Assembly (NCBI GenBank): GCA_029959085.1
Contig: JARWIR010000008.1
Coordinates: 6,262,001-6,326,000, forward strand
Source of the DNA: Nemophila menziesii
Taxonomy: Eukaryota > Streptophyta > Magnoliopsida > Boraginales > Hydrophyllaceae
Reading direction: 5' to 3'
DNA: 64,000 nt
The first letter of the stretch is position 1. Each line of letters opens with the position of its first letter. Made by a program: the position numbers and the translations under genes. The notes beneath the pieces were generated by a model. It saw only the letters and a list, made by a program, of their open reading frames with translations, was not told the DNA's origin and did not search any database. Shown here in pieces: positions 37,067 to 51,557 of the stretch.

Positions 37067-38129
37067 AAAATCTGGTCATCTTTCAATTACAAAATTCTTG
37101 ATAGTTCTTGGGGATTGAATTTATTATGATCATCCTTTATGAATTCTACCAACACTGTATATATATTGAGAATAAAAAAATTAAACCACAAGCCAAAGAA
37201 AAACTCCCGATGAATGATAAACTAACATATCGCCTATAAACAAACAAAATGGTAATAGATAAAAATATTAAAACTAATAAAAACAATATGGTAGCGTTAA
37301 AAATTCAATTTGGTTAAAAATTACCCGCCAAACTAAAATAAGGTACTTAACCTAATATTATAGCTTTATGAGATAAAAATATACTTAATACACTAGGAAA
37401 ACGTAATTAAAGATTAAGTTGTAATCCGAATATATGACATAAGAAAAGAAAAGAAGCATAAACTATTAGAACATGAAATTGAGTAAAAAAAGATAAACTC
37501 CTGACTATATACTACAATTTAGGCAATAATAGGTATGATCAATAAAATATTGTTTGAGTAACAATTGAACTGTTAATTTACAAAACAATGGTTTATTCTA
37601 ACACTACATTAGTGAATATATTCATAAATCAATTATGTACAAAATTAATAACAAAGCCAAGAGAGATATAATACATGAAAAAAGGATTTGAAGGATTTGA
37701 TCGTTGAAGAAATTTTTGAATTTTTGTAGTAATCGTGTAGCTGTTGAAATTAAATTTAAAATTTCGATATAAAAACAAATCACGTATAATTTAATGGAGA
37801 AAATTATATGATCAAAACTATAGTTTATTCCTTACTGTAACACATGTGACAAGGAAAAATATGAAGTTCAACAACAATTATTTATTTGAAATTAGTTTTA
37901 ACGATGATATAATAACTAGTGGAAGAGATATCAAGTTGATTTAAAGATTTTTTGGATCAATATTCTGGAAAAAAAATATAAGAGAGTTATGAGTAACTTA
38001 ACATCTGAATATGAGCAAATTCGTTTCCAGGCTACGTATTTCAAAATGACTATTTCTAGGCCAAAAATATTCTAAATGATCATTTTGAATATCTTTGACT
38101 ACGCCATCAAAAATAATTGTTTTGGCCTA

Positions 38130-38143
38130 AAATTGGTTATTTT
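38130..38143. other. Empty LINE target site in U7
   Basis: A single uninterrupted AAATTGGTTATTTT is present, followed by GAAATATTTATATTTAATA. It is the exact pre-insertion form of the sequence duplicated on both sides of the LINE in U6 and U8. Confidence 0.9.
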
Positions 38144-38250
38144 GAAATATTTATATTTAATATACACACGCAAGTCATATCATAAAATTGTTTATTTTTT
38201 TATAGGGTTAGTCAGATGGTATAAAATGCTCATTTTGAATATATTTGCAT

Positions 38251-38393
38251 AATCCTACACCAATTATATTAATACACATCCCATATGTTTTAAACTTACA
38301 AAATTAACTAACTAATTAATCTAATGACATGTGTTTTGTTACAATAATTAATGTTGAATATTGGACCATCCAATATTGGATGATAGTCTTACC
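38251..38393 (+). repeat. MITE-like sequence, resident copy in U7
   Basis: Resident copy, with about 9 bp missing near ATTAATGTTGAATATTGG. Confidence 0.55.
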
Positions 38394-39616
38394 TCCGTCC
38401 CATGTTTATGTCATGCAAAAACTAATTAAAGGAACTACTAGTTAATTTAATGACATGTGTTTTATAAATATGATTGATGGTTATAAATTTATAATTCGAC
38501 CAGCCAATACAGCAGGTTAGTCTTACCCTGTCTTTAAATCCCTAAAATGGATCAATAAAATTAACTTTACTTTTTGATGGACTACCGAGCCCAAATGATA
38601 ACATAGCCCACCAACTAGTATTTCCTTAAGAACAAAACACAAACTCATTTATTTAAGACAGAAAAATACAATATTTTAGTATAATTACTATAGAAAATTT
38701 AAAGGTACGATTGACCAAAGAAATGAATACATTTAAAATAAAAAATTTATTTTTATAAATATTCCAGATCTACCTTCCTCAAACGAACTTTGAATCCTTC
38801 CAGCTTCACGGTGAATTGAAGGTGCTGAATTCTTCTCTATCCTCTCTGAAATCACTTCCATTGCCTGTATAAACACTTTATTCAGTTTTAAATATTATAT
38901 GTATATCCATTATATTTCTTTTAGGAATATCCGATTAGGTTAATGTAAGTATTTGAGTAAATGTTAATTCAATTTTTGAAATTATTATAAATCTATGCAA
39001 GTTCATTTATTTTCTTAATAATTAAAAAATAAATCTAATAAAATACTAAGAGAATAATAATAACTTAATAATTCTCAGATGCGATTTAATTTTGAAATTT
39101 AAATATTATTTATTGATAATGGTAAGATCTAATTACTAAATTAAATTAGATAGGTTATGTTAGTGTTTTGTTTGAAGGGAATATGTATTACTTGATTAAA
39201 AGTTTGTCTACTTTCTGTAATTTTACTCTAATTTGGAGTAGGAGTTGAGAGTTTGATGGCATCCTTCTATTTTTTTGATAAATGAAACTCTCTGGGATCC
39301 TGTTCATAACGACACAATATGCACTCTAGTGCTTGTTCAATTAAACTTTCATACTCAACCCCTTCCAAGATTATCTGTAGTGGCTGGCACATGATTTTAT
39401 CTCTTTTTTCTTTGTTGCATATGATGAGGACAGTGACTACTAAATCTTGGTAGTTTCTGTAGTGGACAAATTCAACAATATAAAATTGATGAACTACTTT
39501 TTGTTGTTTTTATATCTAATAAAATAGATGAGATATATTAAAATGTATACATGTTTTATTTTAATTTTAAAAGATTTATGGTTTACGAAATTATATCTGA
39601 TCAAATCAACAGATAT

Positions 39617-39958
39617 TTACATATGTGGGCCTGAAGAAGCATAAAGTAGCTGAAAAGGAGGTGTCTGTTTCTAACAAGAAGCGGAAAAAATCCATCGATC
39701 ATAATAGAGGAAGTTGGGCTCGGAATCTGAGAGTATTGACCAAGTATCGTTATACATTGGTTGTAAATAAAGTCAAACACCATAGGAGCGTGATACTAAC
39801 CACCATAGTAAATCCCTGGGTCCTTTGGAGTATAAGCATTATATCGGTAAGTGGCGGGAAGAAGAGATCCACTCGAATCTGAAACAACAGCGAGATCTTT
39901 GACATTTGTATGGGCGCTTGAGATGGCCCTTTCATCCTTAGGAATAGCAGCCTGAAAA
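39617..39958 (-). pseudogene. ECT N-terminal exon fragments, U7 copy (deleted)
   Basis: About 53 bp that encode most of the MYNDTSSMFYPGHGYDG block are deleted at ~39740, and about 29 bp of the first block (around NPPSVV) are deleted at ~39926. What remains is recognisable only by alignment with the other units. Confidence 0.5.
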
Positions 39959-42900
39959 TAGATTGTAAATATTAGAGTTTTAAAGCAGATCTGAACTATA
40001 AACTGAGAAAAAGATAAATAATTGTTCTTAATTTACCCGATCTATCCCATTTTGTAACTCAACAACTCCCTCGCCTGTAAATCGTTATAAATAAACATGT
40101 TAGTTCGAGTTTAGGTGTAAGATTTGAATTTCATAGAAAATAAACAGGGAAGATCGAAAACTTAAACTCAAAATCTAACGATCTACATATAAGAAAAATT
40201 AACAAACAAAAAAATACAAGAAATACCCAAACATTACGATTTGTCACCCAGAATCGCGTCAACACACAGATCTTAATTTAAAATCCCTACTCGGTATGGT
40301 TGTTGTTCTAGAGCTTGCACGAACCATGGATCATATACTATTTGGTGTTGAGCATTCCCTCCTGGTGGACGTTGAATTGTTGGATTCTCAGCTTCTTTAT
40401 TATGTGGGATTACAAGTTCCCATCTTCATCAACTTCCACCTGTTATTACGTAAATAGGGCATCTCCACTTTCTACCCAAAATTATGTCTCATAAATGCAT
40501 TTATTATAAAAAAAAGGGAGACATCAATATATATTCTCCTCAGTCTTTTACCCGAATACTAAATTTATGGTTAGACTTCCATTCTGAAGCACACCTCATC
40601 GTGGTCATATGCCCCTTGACTGATTTTAGCTCATCAAGTTCTTCAAGAGGCAAATCCGGCTTGGGAAACTATCCATAAAAGAACCAAAGTTTCACTGTTT
40701 GAGTGTTTGCATTGGGTAAGAGTTTCATACTCTATCACTTCTTGTATACGATACAGGAGAACGTTGTTCTACCTTTACAATTCAATGATGTTTATAATAA
40801 CCTCAATGGTAGGTGGAATGGAAAATGAAAGTGCATAGAAAGTGATGAAGACTTATGATAGTAGTGATATAAAAATCCTACAAAAAGATTAAATCGATTT
40901 CAAATAAATCTAAGATAATCAAGGACTAGGTTACCTCTCATGGGAATTTATGTCTCGAAAATTATGGGATTTACATGCTTATATTTGCAAATGATTTGTA
41001 CATGATGATACCAATACGAGTATAGTAGATGTTGTATTATATGAACTCTTTATATGATACAAACACCTTAAAATTGAATGAGAACTGAATCTGTGTTTTT
41101 AGATTTGTTAGTCAAAACTAACTTTGTTAGTTAATATTTTGTATAATGACTAATTTTTATCGAAAACTCCTTATGTTGGTTTGACTTCGTTTAATGAATT
41201 GTATTTGTGGAATATTTTGTTTGTGTTCAGTTATTTGTGAATAAAATGACCAAATTGTATGAATTTAATGATAAATTTTAAATTTTTAAATTTTAAATTT
41301 TGGTGGGAAAAATCCTACCGAAAGTAGTATGTTATACGATAAGCCATGGGATTGAAGTTCAAATGCATTAACATATGTTCTATTGGAGCATTATTAATTC
41401 ACTTCAAAACTCGAAAAATAAATGAAATCTTATGAAAAATAGAAGATTAAAACAATACAAAGCTTTAAATGACATTAACGGTTATTGTGGGATAAAGTAC
41501 ACTAAATGTAGTTATTTTGCAAAAATGCTTGAGATTGAAATTATGTACATTTAATTGTTACATGATCTAAATGTCATAATACACATACCAAAACAAGTAC
41601 ACCGTGCAATTTTGATATAAAGTCTCTCATCAATATTATCGGTTTACTCATATATTACCAAGCACACCGTGCAGTTTTCTTCTTGTTGTAGTAAACACAC
41701 ACCCTGGAAGTGTTATTATGACTAAAGTCTAAATAATAACAAGATGCACATGCATTCTTTGCGAAAGCGCATATGATTTTTTCACACTAGTTGATTACAA
41801 ACAAGTTCATAAAATAAATCTGTAGTACTTGAATATCACATGTGGGGAGAAGATGTACAAACTTAAAAACTAAGGCCAATAACATGTAATTTGCAAATAG
41901 GATTCCCTGGGGTGCTCAACTTACCAGGTAATAGTATCAAAAGTTTCCTTAGTAACCAGTATACTTTTACAACGAGTATCGTAAGAATAACAATGTTATA
42001 CAATTTCATGACAAAAATCTGGTCATCTTTCAATTACAAAATTCTTGATAGTTCTTGGGGATTGAATTTATTATGATCATCCTTTATGAATTCTACCAAC
42101 ACTGTATATATATTGACAATAAAAAAATTAAACCACAAGCCAAAGAAAAACTACCGATGAATGCTAAACTAACATATCGCCTATAAACAAACAAAATGGT
42201 AATAGATAAAAAATATTAAAACTAATAAAAACAATATGGTAGCGTTAAAAATTCAATTTGGTTAAAAATTACCCGCCAAACTAAAATAAGGTACTTAACC
42301 TAATATTATAGCTTTATGAGATAAAAATATACTTAATACACTAGGAAAACGTAATTAAAGATTAAGATGTAATCCGAATATATGACATACGAAAAGAAAA
42401 GAAGCATAAACTATTAGAACATGGAATTGAGTAAAAAAAGATAAACTCCTGACTATATACTACAATTTAGGCAATAATAGGTATGATCAATAAAATATTG
42501 TTTGAGTAACAATTGAACTATTAATCTACAAAACATTGGTTTATTCTAACACTACATTAGTGATTATATTCATAAATCAATTATGTACATAGTTAATAAC
42601 AAAGCCAGCGTGATATAATACATTAAAAAATGATTTGAAGGATTTGATCGCTGAAGAATTTTTGAATTTTTGTAGTAATCGTGTAGCTGTTGAAATTAAA
42701 TTTAAAATTTAGATATGAAAAAAATCACGTATAATTTAATGGAGAAAATTATATGATCAAAACTATAGTTTATTCATTACTGTAACACATGTGACAAGGA
42801 AAAATATGAAGTTCAACAACAATTATTTAGTTGAAGTTAGTTTTAACGATGATATAATAACTAGTGGAAGAGATATCAAGTTGATTTAATGATTTTTTGG

Positions 42901-43087
42901 ATCAATATTTTGGAAAAAAAATATAAGAGAGTTATGAGTAACTTAACATCTGAATATGAGCAAATTCGTTTCCAGGCTTTAATTTCAAAATGACTATTTC
43001 TAGGCCAAAAATATTCTAAATGATCATTTTGAATATCTTTGACTACGCCATCAAAAATAATTGTTTTGGCCTAAAATTGGTTATTTT

Positions 43088-44345
43088 ATGGAAGGGAAAT
43101 TTAGAAGGTTCTCAAGGTGCTAAAATATCTTGGCATTCTATCTGCTCTAAGAAAGCAAATGGTGGATTAAATATACCAAACCTTGAAGATTTAAATAAGG
43201 TGTGTATATTGTCCATTTTTTGGAGAATGTACTCTCAAAAAGATAATTTATGGAGCTCTTGGACTAAGAACAATAATCTTAATGGAAGGTGTATATGGGG
43301 CATTGAATATAAACAATATCATTCGTGGGTTTGGAAGCAAATGTTAAAAATCAGAGAAATTGCTTATAAATTCATAAGACATGAGGTAGAGAATGGTATG
43401 GACACATTTATGCTATATGATAAATGGATTTAAGGCAAAAGTATAGAAGAAACCTTGAATATTGATTTGGGTAAACAAAATATTAATAGTAACAGAACTA
43501 TTAATGATTTCTATGGAAGAAAGAGGTGGAGACTTCCTCCTTGTATAAGCAAAGCTTTACCAATTATTCAAAATATGAAGCTAATTGACAAGTCTGATAA
43601 AATTATCTGGGAGCATAATATTAAACAAAAGTTTTCATTTAAAAAAACCTTGTCAAGTATTAGTGAAGCTAAGGAGTATGTTGACTGGAGTAAAGTTGTT
43701 TGGGACAGGTTTTGTGTTCCAAGATGCTCGTTTATTACTTGGGTGGCTGCTCAAGATAGGCTCCCAACTAAAAATAGAATGTTAAGTTGGGGGTTACAGG
43801 TCAATCCTTTGTGTGATTTCTGTCTTAATGGTGGAGAAGATAGGGATCATTTATTCTTATCTTGTTCATTTTCTCAGAGAATACTTAAGAATGTTATGAA
43901 GATTAGTGGTATACATATTGCAGCCTCGGGTTTTTTGCCTTTAATCAAGTCTTTTCTGCTTCTTCAAAGTAAATAACATCTAAGTATTGTAAGTTTGATA
44001 TTTACTTCATATGTGTATTGTATATGGAGTGAACGAAATGGGAGAAATCACGGGAGTTTAATGCGCACTGAGGAGCAAATGGAAAAGGAGATAAAGATGA
44101 TGATTTGCTCGAGATTACAAAGTTTTAAACTTAAGGAAAAAAGCTCAAAAGAAGTTCTAGAAAAATTAGTTAGTGGGTCTGTTTAGTAATAGCTAGTGGG
44201 CCTCTTGTAATTTTTCTTTAATATATTTGTAATGTAATATAATGTCTTGGTAATGGGCCTTATTGTTTTGGGCTTGGAAAGTTTGTAAAGGATTTGGTGT
44301 GTTGAGTTTTAATAAAATGGTTTTGATTTGCCGATAAATAAAAAA
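43088..44345 (+). pseudogene. 5'-truncated LINE insertion in U8 with poly(A) and target duplications
   Basis: This is the second copy complete at the 3' end. The target duplications are at 43074-43087 and 44346-44359, with an A-rich tail just before the right one. The upstream frame is open from before the insertion through YKQYHSWVWKQM to MLYDKWI, then the shared TAA at 43431-43433. The zf-RVT frame 43455-43976 is stopped by its own Glu-to-TAA change (LLLQSK*). The C-terminal remainder 43995-44186 is still readable. The 3' UTR contains GGGCCTTATTGTTTTGGGC, as in U6. Confidence 0.9.
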
Positions 44346-44465
44346 AAATTGGTTATTTTGAATCATTTATATTTGATAGACACACGCAAGTCATATCATA
44401 AAATAGTTTATTTTTTGATAGGGTTAGTCAGATGGTATAAAATGCTCATTTTGAATATATTTGCA

Positions 44466-44618
44466 TAATCCTACACCAATTATATTAATACACATCCCAT
44501 ATATTTTAAACTTACAAAATTAACTAACTAATTAATCTAATGACATGTATTTTGTTATAATAATTAATGGTTGAAACTTGAATATTGGACCATCCAATAT
44601 TGGATGATAGTCTTACCC
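44466..44618 (+). repeat. MITE-like sequence, resident copy in U8
   Basis: Resident copy to the right of the LINE, nearly identical to that in U6. Confidence 0.55.
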
Positions 44619-46025
44619 ACATACCATGTTTATGTCATGCAAAAACTAATTAGAGGAACTACTAGTTATTTAATGACATGTGTTTTATAAATATGATTGA
44701 TGGTTATGAATTAAAAATTCGACCAGCCAATACAGGAGGTAAGTCTTACCCGGTCTTTAAATCCCTAAAAATGATCAATAAAATTAACTTTACTTTTTGA
44801 TGGACTACCGAGCCCAAATGATAACCTAGCCCACCAACTAGTATTTCCTTAAGTACAAAACACAAACTCATTTATTTAAGACAGAAAAATACAATATTTT
44901 AGTATAATTACTATAGAAAATTTAAAGGTACGATTGACCAAAGAAATGAATACATTTAAAATAAAAATTTTATTTTTATAAATATTCCAGATCTACCTTC
45001 CTCAAACCAACTTTGAATCCTTCCAGTTTCACCGTGAATTGAAGGTGCTGAATTCTTCTCTATCCTCTCTGACATCACTTCCATTGCCTGTATACATTAT
45101 AGGTATTGTTAAACACTTTATTCACTTTTAAATATTATATGTATATCCATTATATTTCTTTTAGGAATATCCGATTAGGTTAATGTAATTTGAATAATTA
45201 CCGATTAATTTTTAAGTATTTGAGTATATGTTAATTCAATTTTTGAAATTATTATAAATCTATGCAAGTTCATTTTTTTCTTAATAATTAAAAAATAAAT
45301 CTAATAAAATACTAAGAGAATAATAACTTGATAATTCTCAGATGCGATTTAATTTTGAAATTTAAATATTATTTATTGATAATGTTTAAATATATTTTTG
45401 TGTTTTCTCACAGATTTATTTTAACATTGAGATTCCTATCAATAATAAATATAATTATCAACAAAACAAGGAATGAGATCGTTGATCATGATATTTCACA
45501 CAACTATAAACAATTCATAATTGTTTCGTGGTAAGATCTAATTACTAAATTAAATTCGATAGGTTATGTTAGTGTTTTGTTTGAAGGGAATATGTATTAC
45601 TTGATTAAAAGTTTGTCTACTTTCTTTAATTTTACTCTAATTTGGAGTAGGAATTGAAAGCTTGATGGCATACTTCTATTTTTTTGATAAAAGAAACTCT
45701 CTGGGATCCTGTTCATAACGACACAATATGCACTCTAGTGCTTGTTCAATTAAAATTTCATACTCAACCCCTTCCAAGATTATCTGCAGTGGCTGGCACA
45801 TGATTTTATCTCTTTTTTCTTTGTTGCATATGATGAGGACAGTGACTACTAAATCTTGGTAGTTTCTCTAGTGGACAATTTCAAAAACATAGAATTGATG
45901 AACTACTTTTTGTTGTTTTTATATCTAATAAAATAGATGAGATATATTAAAATGTCTACATGTTTTATTTTTATTTTAAAATATTTCTGGTTTATGAAAT
46001 TATATCTGATCAAATCAACAGGTAT

Positions 46026-46448
46026 TTACATATGTGGGCCTGAAGAAGCATAAAGTAGCTGAAAAAGGAGGTGTCTGTCTCTAACAAGAAGCAGAAAAAA
46101 TCCATCCATCATAATAGGGGAAATTGGGCTCGGAATCGGAGAGTATTAACCATATCCCATTGACCCATCATATCCATGACCCGAATAAAACATTGATGAA
46201 GTATCGTTATACATTGGTTGTGAATAAAATGAAACACCATATGAGTGTGATACTAACCACCATAGTAAATCCCTGGGTCCTTTGGAGTATAAGCATTGTA
46301 TGGGTAAGTGGCGTTAAGAAGAGATCCGCTTGAATCTGAATCAACAGCGAGATCTTTGACATTTGTAGGGGCACTTGAGATGGTTACAACAGAAGGTGGA
46401 TTCACAAGCACGGCCCTTTCATCCTTAGGAATAGCAGCGTGAAAATAG
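46026..46448 (-). pseudogene. ECT N-terminal exon fragments, U8 copy
   Basis: Same blocks, but CAA is changed to TAA in GYGQYSP (near 46147), which breaks the second block. The first block reads as in U6. No YTH domain. Confidence 0.55.
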
Positions 46449-49400
46449 ATTGTAAATATTAGAGTTTTAAACCAGATCTGAACACTAAACTGAGAAAAAG
46501 ATAAATAATTGCTCTTAATTTACCTGATCTATCCCATTTTATAATTCGACAACTCTCTCGACTGCAAATCGTTATAAATAAACATGTTAGTTCGAGTTTA
46601 GGTGCAAGATTTGATTTTCATAGAAAATAAACAGGGAAGATCGAAAACCTAAACTCAAAATCTAACGATCTACATACAAGAAAAATTAACAAACAAAAAA
46701 ATACAAGAAATACCCAAACATTACGATTTGTCACCCAGAATCGCGTCAACACACAGATCTTAATTTTGAATCCCTACTCGGTATGGTTGTTGTTCTAGAG
46801 CTTGCACGAACCATGGATCATATACTATTTGGAGTTGAGCATTCCCTCCTGGTTGACGTTGAATTGTTGGATTCTCAACTTCTTGATTATGTGGGATTAC
46901 AAGTTCCCATCTTCATCAACTTCCACCTGTTATTACGTAAATAGGGCATCTCCACTTTCTACCTAAAATTATGTCTCATAAATGCATTTATTATAAAAAA
47001 AAAGGGAGACATCAATATATAATCTCCTTAGTCCATTACCCCAATTCTAAATTTATGGTTAGACTTCCATTAGGAAGCACACATCATCGTGGTCATATGA
47101 CCCTCGATTGATTTTAGCTCATCAAGTTCTTCAAGAGGCAAATCCGGCTTAGGAAACTATTCATAAAAGAATCAAAGTTTCACCGTTTGAGTGTTTGCAT
47201 TGGGTAAGAGTTTCACGCTCTATCACTTCTTGTATACGATACAAGAGAACGTATCTTCTACCTCTACAATTCAATGATGTTTATAATAACCCCAATGGTA
47301 CGTGGAATGGAAAATGAAAGTGCATAGAAAGTGATGAAGACTTATGATAGTAGTGATAGAAACATCCTACAAAAAGATTAAATCGATTTCAAATAAATCT
47401 AAGATAATCAAGCACTAGGTTACCTCTCATGGGAATTTGTGTCTCGAAAATTATGGGATTTACATGCTTATATATGCAAATGATTTGTACAAGATGATAC
47501 CAGTATGAGTATAGTACCCTGAACGTGAGGTCAGAAACATGATAACACAAATTTTTCATGGATGTTGTATTACATGAACTCTTTATATGATACAAACACC
47601 TTAAAATTGAATGAGAACTGAATCTCTGTTTTTAGATTTGTTAGTCAAAACTAACTTTGTTAGTTAATATTTCGTATAATGACTAATTTTTATCGAAAAC
47701 TCCTTATGTTGGTTTGACTTCGTTTAATGAATTATATTTGTGGAATATTTTGTTTGTGTTCATTTATTTGTGAATAAAATGACCAAATTGTATAAATTTA
47801 ATGATAAATTTTAAATTTTAAATTTTGGTGGGAAAAATCCTACCGAAAGTAGTATGTTATACGATAAGACATGGGATTGAAGGTCAAATGCATTAACATA
47901 TGTTTTATTTGGAGCATTATTAATTCACTTCAAAACTAGAAAATTAAATGAAATCTTATGAAAAATACAATATTAAAACAATATAAAGCTTTAAATGACA
48001 TTAACGGTTATTGTGGGATAAAGTCCACTAAATGTAGTTATTTTGCAAAAATGCTTGAGATTGAAATTATGTACATTTAACTGTTACATGATCTAAATGT
48101 CATAATACACATACCAAAACAAGTACACCGTGCAGTTTTGATATAAAGTCTCTCATCAATATTATCGGTTTACTCATATACTTACCAAGCACACAGTGCA
48201 GTTTTCTTCTTGTTGTAGTAAATACACACCCTGGAAGTGTTATTAAAGTCTAAATAATAACAAGATGCACATGCATTCTTTACGAAAGCGCATATGATTT
48301 TTTTACACTAGTTCATTACAAACAAGTTCATAAAATAAATCTGTAGTACTTGAATATCCCATGTGGGGAGAAGATGTACAAACTTAAAAACTAAGGCCAA
48401 TAACATGTGATTTGCAAATAGGATTCACTGGGATGCTTAACTAACCAGGTAATAGTATCAAAAGTTTCCTTAGTAACCAGTATACTTTTACAACGAGTAT
48501 CGTAAGAATAACAATGTTATACAATTTCATGACTAAAATCTGGTCATCTTTCAATTACAAAATTCATGATAATTCTTGAGGATTGAAATTATTATGATCA
48601 TCCTTTATGAATTCTACCAACACTGTATATATATTGACAATAAAAAAATTAAACCACAAGCCAAAGAAAAACTCCCGATGAATGATAAAGTAACATATCA
48701 CATATAAACAAACAAAATGGTAATAGATAAAAATATTAAAACTAATAAAACAATATGGTAGCGTTAAAAATTCAATTTGGTTAAAAAATACCCGCCAAAC
48801 TGAAATAAGGTACTTATCCTAATATTATAGCTTTTATGAGATAATAATATACTTAATACGATTAAGATGTAATCTGAATATATGACATACGAAAAGAAAA
48901 AAAGCATAAACTATTAGAACATTGAATTGAGTAAAAAAAGATAAACTCCTGACTATATACTACAATTTAGGCAATAATAGGTATGATCAATAAAATATTG
49001 TTTGAGTAACAATTGAACTGTTATTTACAAAACAATGGTTTATTCGAACACTACATTAGTGATTATATTCATAAATCAATTATGTACAAGTCACTAACAA
49101 AGCCAGAGAGATATAATACATGAAAAAAGGATTTGAAGGATTTGATCGCTGAAGAATTTTTGAATTTTTGTAGTAATCGTGTAGCTGTTGAAATTAAATT
49201 TAAAATTTAGATATAAAAAACTCACGCATAATTTAATGGAGAAAATTATATGATCAAAACTATAGTTTATTCATTACTGTAACACATGTGACAAGGAAAT
49301 ATATGAAATTCAACAACTATTATTTAATTGAAGTTAGCTTTAACGATGATATAATAACTAGTGGAAGAGATATAAAGTTGATTTAAAGATATTTTAGATC

Positions 49401-49570
49401 AATATTCTGGAAAAAAAATATAACAGAGTTATGAGTAACTTAACATCTGAATATGAGCAAATTCGTTTCTACGCTACATATTTCGAAATGACTATTTCTA
49501 GGCCAAAGATCTTCTAATGATCATTTTGAATATCTTTGACTACACCATCAAAAATAATTGTTTTGGCCTA

Positions 49571-49584
49571 AAATTGGTTATTTT
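49571..49584. other. Empty LINE target site in U9
   Basis: A single AAATTGGTTATTTT is followed by GAAACATTTATATTTAATAG. Together with U7 it defines the target sequence before insertion. Confidence 0.9.
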
Positions 49585-49690
49585 GAAACATTTATATTTA
49601 ATAGACACACGCAAGTCATATCATAAAATTATATATTTTTTGATAGGGTTAGTTAGATGGTATAAAATTCTCATTTTGAATATATTTGCA

Positions 49691-49844
49691 TAATCCTACA
49701 CCAACTATATTAATACACATCCCATATGTTTTAAACTTACAAAAGTAACTAACTAATTAATCTAATGACATGTGTTTTGTTACAATAATTAATAATTGAA
49801 ACTTGAATATTGGACCATCCAATATTGGATGATAGTCTTACCCC
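49691..49844 (+). repeat. MITE-like sequence, resident copy in U9
   Basis: Resident copy next to the empty LINE site. It contains GGACCATCCAATATTGGATG like the others. Confidence 0.55.
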
Positions 49845-51225
49845 ATCCCATGTTTATGTCATGCAAAAACTAATTAGAGGAACTACTAGTTAATTTAATG
49901 ACATGTGTTTTATAAATGTGATTGATGGATATGAATTTAAAATTCAACCAACCAATACAGGAGGTAAGTCTTACCTGGTCTTTAAATCCATAAAAATTAT
50001 CAATAAAATTAACTTTACTTTTTGATGGACTACCGTGCCCAAATGATAACCTAGCCCACCAACTAGTATTTCCTTAAGAACAAAACACAAACTCATTTTT
50101 TTAAGACAGAAAAATACAATATTTTAGTATAATTACTATATAAAATTTAATGGTACGATTGACCAAAGAAATGAATACTTTTGAAATAAAACTTTAATTT
50201 TTATAAATACTCCAGATATACCTTCCTCTTCACTGTGAATTGGAGGTGCTGAATTCTTCTCTATCCTCTCTGACATCACTTCCATTGCCTTGCCTGTATA
50301 CATTATAGGTATCGTTAAACACTTTATTCAGTTTTGAATATTATATGTATATCCATTATATTTCTTTTAGGAATATCCGATTAGGTTAATGTAATTTGAC
50401 TAATTACCGATTAATTTTTAAGTATTTGAGTATATGTTAATTCAATTTTTGAAATTATTATAACTCTATGCAAGTTCATTTTTTTTCTTAATAATTAAAA
50501 AATAAATCTAATAAAATACTAAGAGAATAATAACTCTATAATTCTCAGATGCGATTTAATTTTGAAATTTAAAATTTATTTATTTATAATGTTTAAATAT
50601 ATTTTTGTGTTTTCTCATAGATTTATTTTAACATTGAGATTCCTATCAATAATAAATATAATTATCAACAAAACAAGGAATGAGATTGTTGATCATGATA
50701 TTTCACACAACTATAAACAATTCATAATTGTTTCGCGGTAAGATCTAATTACTAAATTAAATTAGATAGGTTATGTTAGTGTTTTGTTTGAAGGGAATAT
50801 GTATTACTTGATTAAAAGTTTGTCTACTTTCTTTAATTTTACTCTAATTTGGAGTAGGAATTGAGAGTTTGATGACATCCTTCTATTTTTTTGATAAATG
50901 AAACTCTTTGGGATCCTGTTCATGACACAATATGCACTCTAGGGCTTGTTCAATTAAACTTTCATACTCAACCCCTTACCAGATTATCTGCAGTGGCTGG
51001 CACATGATTTTATCTCTATTTTCTTTGTTGCATATGATGAGGACACTAATAAATCTTGGTAGTTTCTCTAGTGGACAATTTCAACAACATAAAATTGATG
51101 AACTACTTTTTGTTGTTTTTATATCCAATAAAATAGATGAGATATATTAAAATGTCTACATGTTTTATTTTAATTTTAAAATATTTCTGGTTTATGAAAT
51201 TATATCTGATCAAATCAACAGGTAT

Positions 51226-51557
51226 TTACATCTGTGGGCCTGAATTGGAGAGTATTGACCATATCCCATCGACCCATCATACCCATGACCTGGATAAAAC
51301 ATTGATGAAGTATTGTTATACATTGGCTATGAATGAAATCAAACACCATAGGAGCGTGATACTAACCACCATAGTAAATCCCTGGGTCCTTTGGAGTATA
51401 AGCATTGTATGGGTAAGTGGCGGTAAGAAGAGATCCACTTGAATCTGAAACAACAGCGAGATCTTTGACATTTCTAGGGGCGCTTGAGATGGTTACAACA
51501 GAAGGTGGATTCACAAGCACGGCCCTTTCATCCTTAGGAATAGTAGCCTGAAAATAG
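51226..51557 (-). pseudogene. ECT N-terminal exon fragments, U9 copy (deleted)
   Basis: The start of the second block is present (MYNNTSSMFYPGHGYDGSMG), then about 90 bp are missing so that GGGCCTGAA is joined to TTGGAGAGTATTGACC. The first block is kept. This is the array-edge copy. Confidence 0.55.

Larger units (their letters stand above)
37063..41709 (+). repeat. Tandem unit U7 (LINE-minus, eroded by deletions)
   Basis: At about 4.6 kb this copy lacks the first ~300 bp of the unit. It has an empty LINE site at 38130-38143. It also carries private deletions: ~150 bp at 39120, ~25 bp near 38947, ~53 bp at 39740, ~29 bp near 39926 and ~52 bp near 41027. It shares variants with U9, such as GAATCTGAAACAACAGCGAG, GGGCGCTTGAGATGG and AGCCTGAAAATAG. 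An AAATTTTAAATTTT stretch is expanded near 41277-41300. Confidence 0.9.
41710..48236 (+). repeat. Tandem unit U8 (LINE-plus, complete 3' end)
   Basis: This 6527-bp copy is the best single view of the LINE-plus unit with nothing large missing. The LINE insertion is at 43088-44345 with both target duplications, the MITE-like sequence at 44466-44618, and the ECT exons at 46026-46448 (minus). It is the sister of U6 by shared variants. The flanks 41710-43070, 44620-46020 and 46450-48236 are AT-rich with no supported coding region. Confidence 0.93.
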
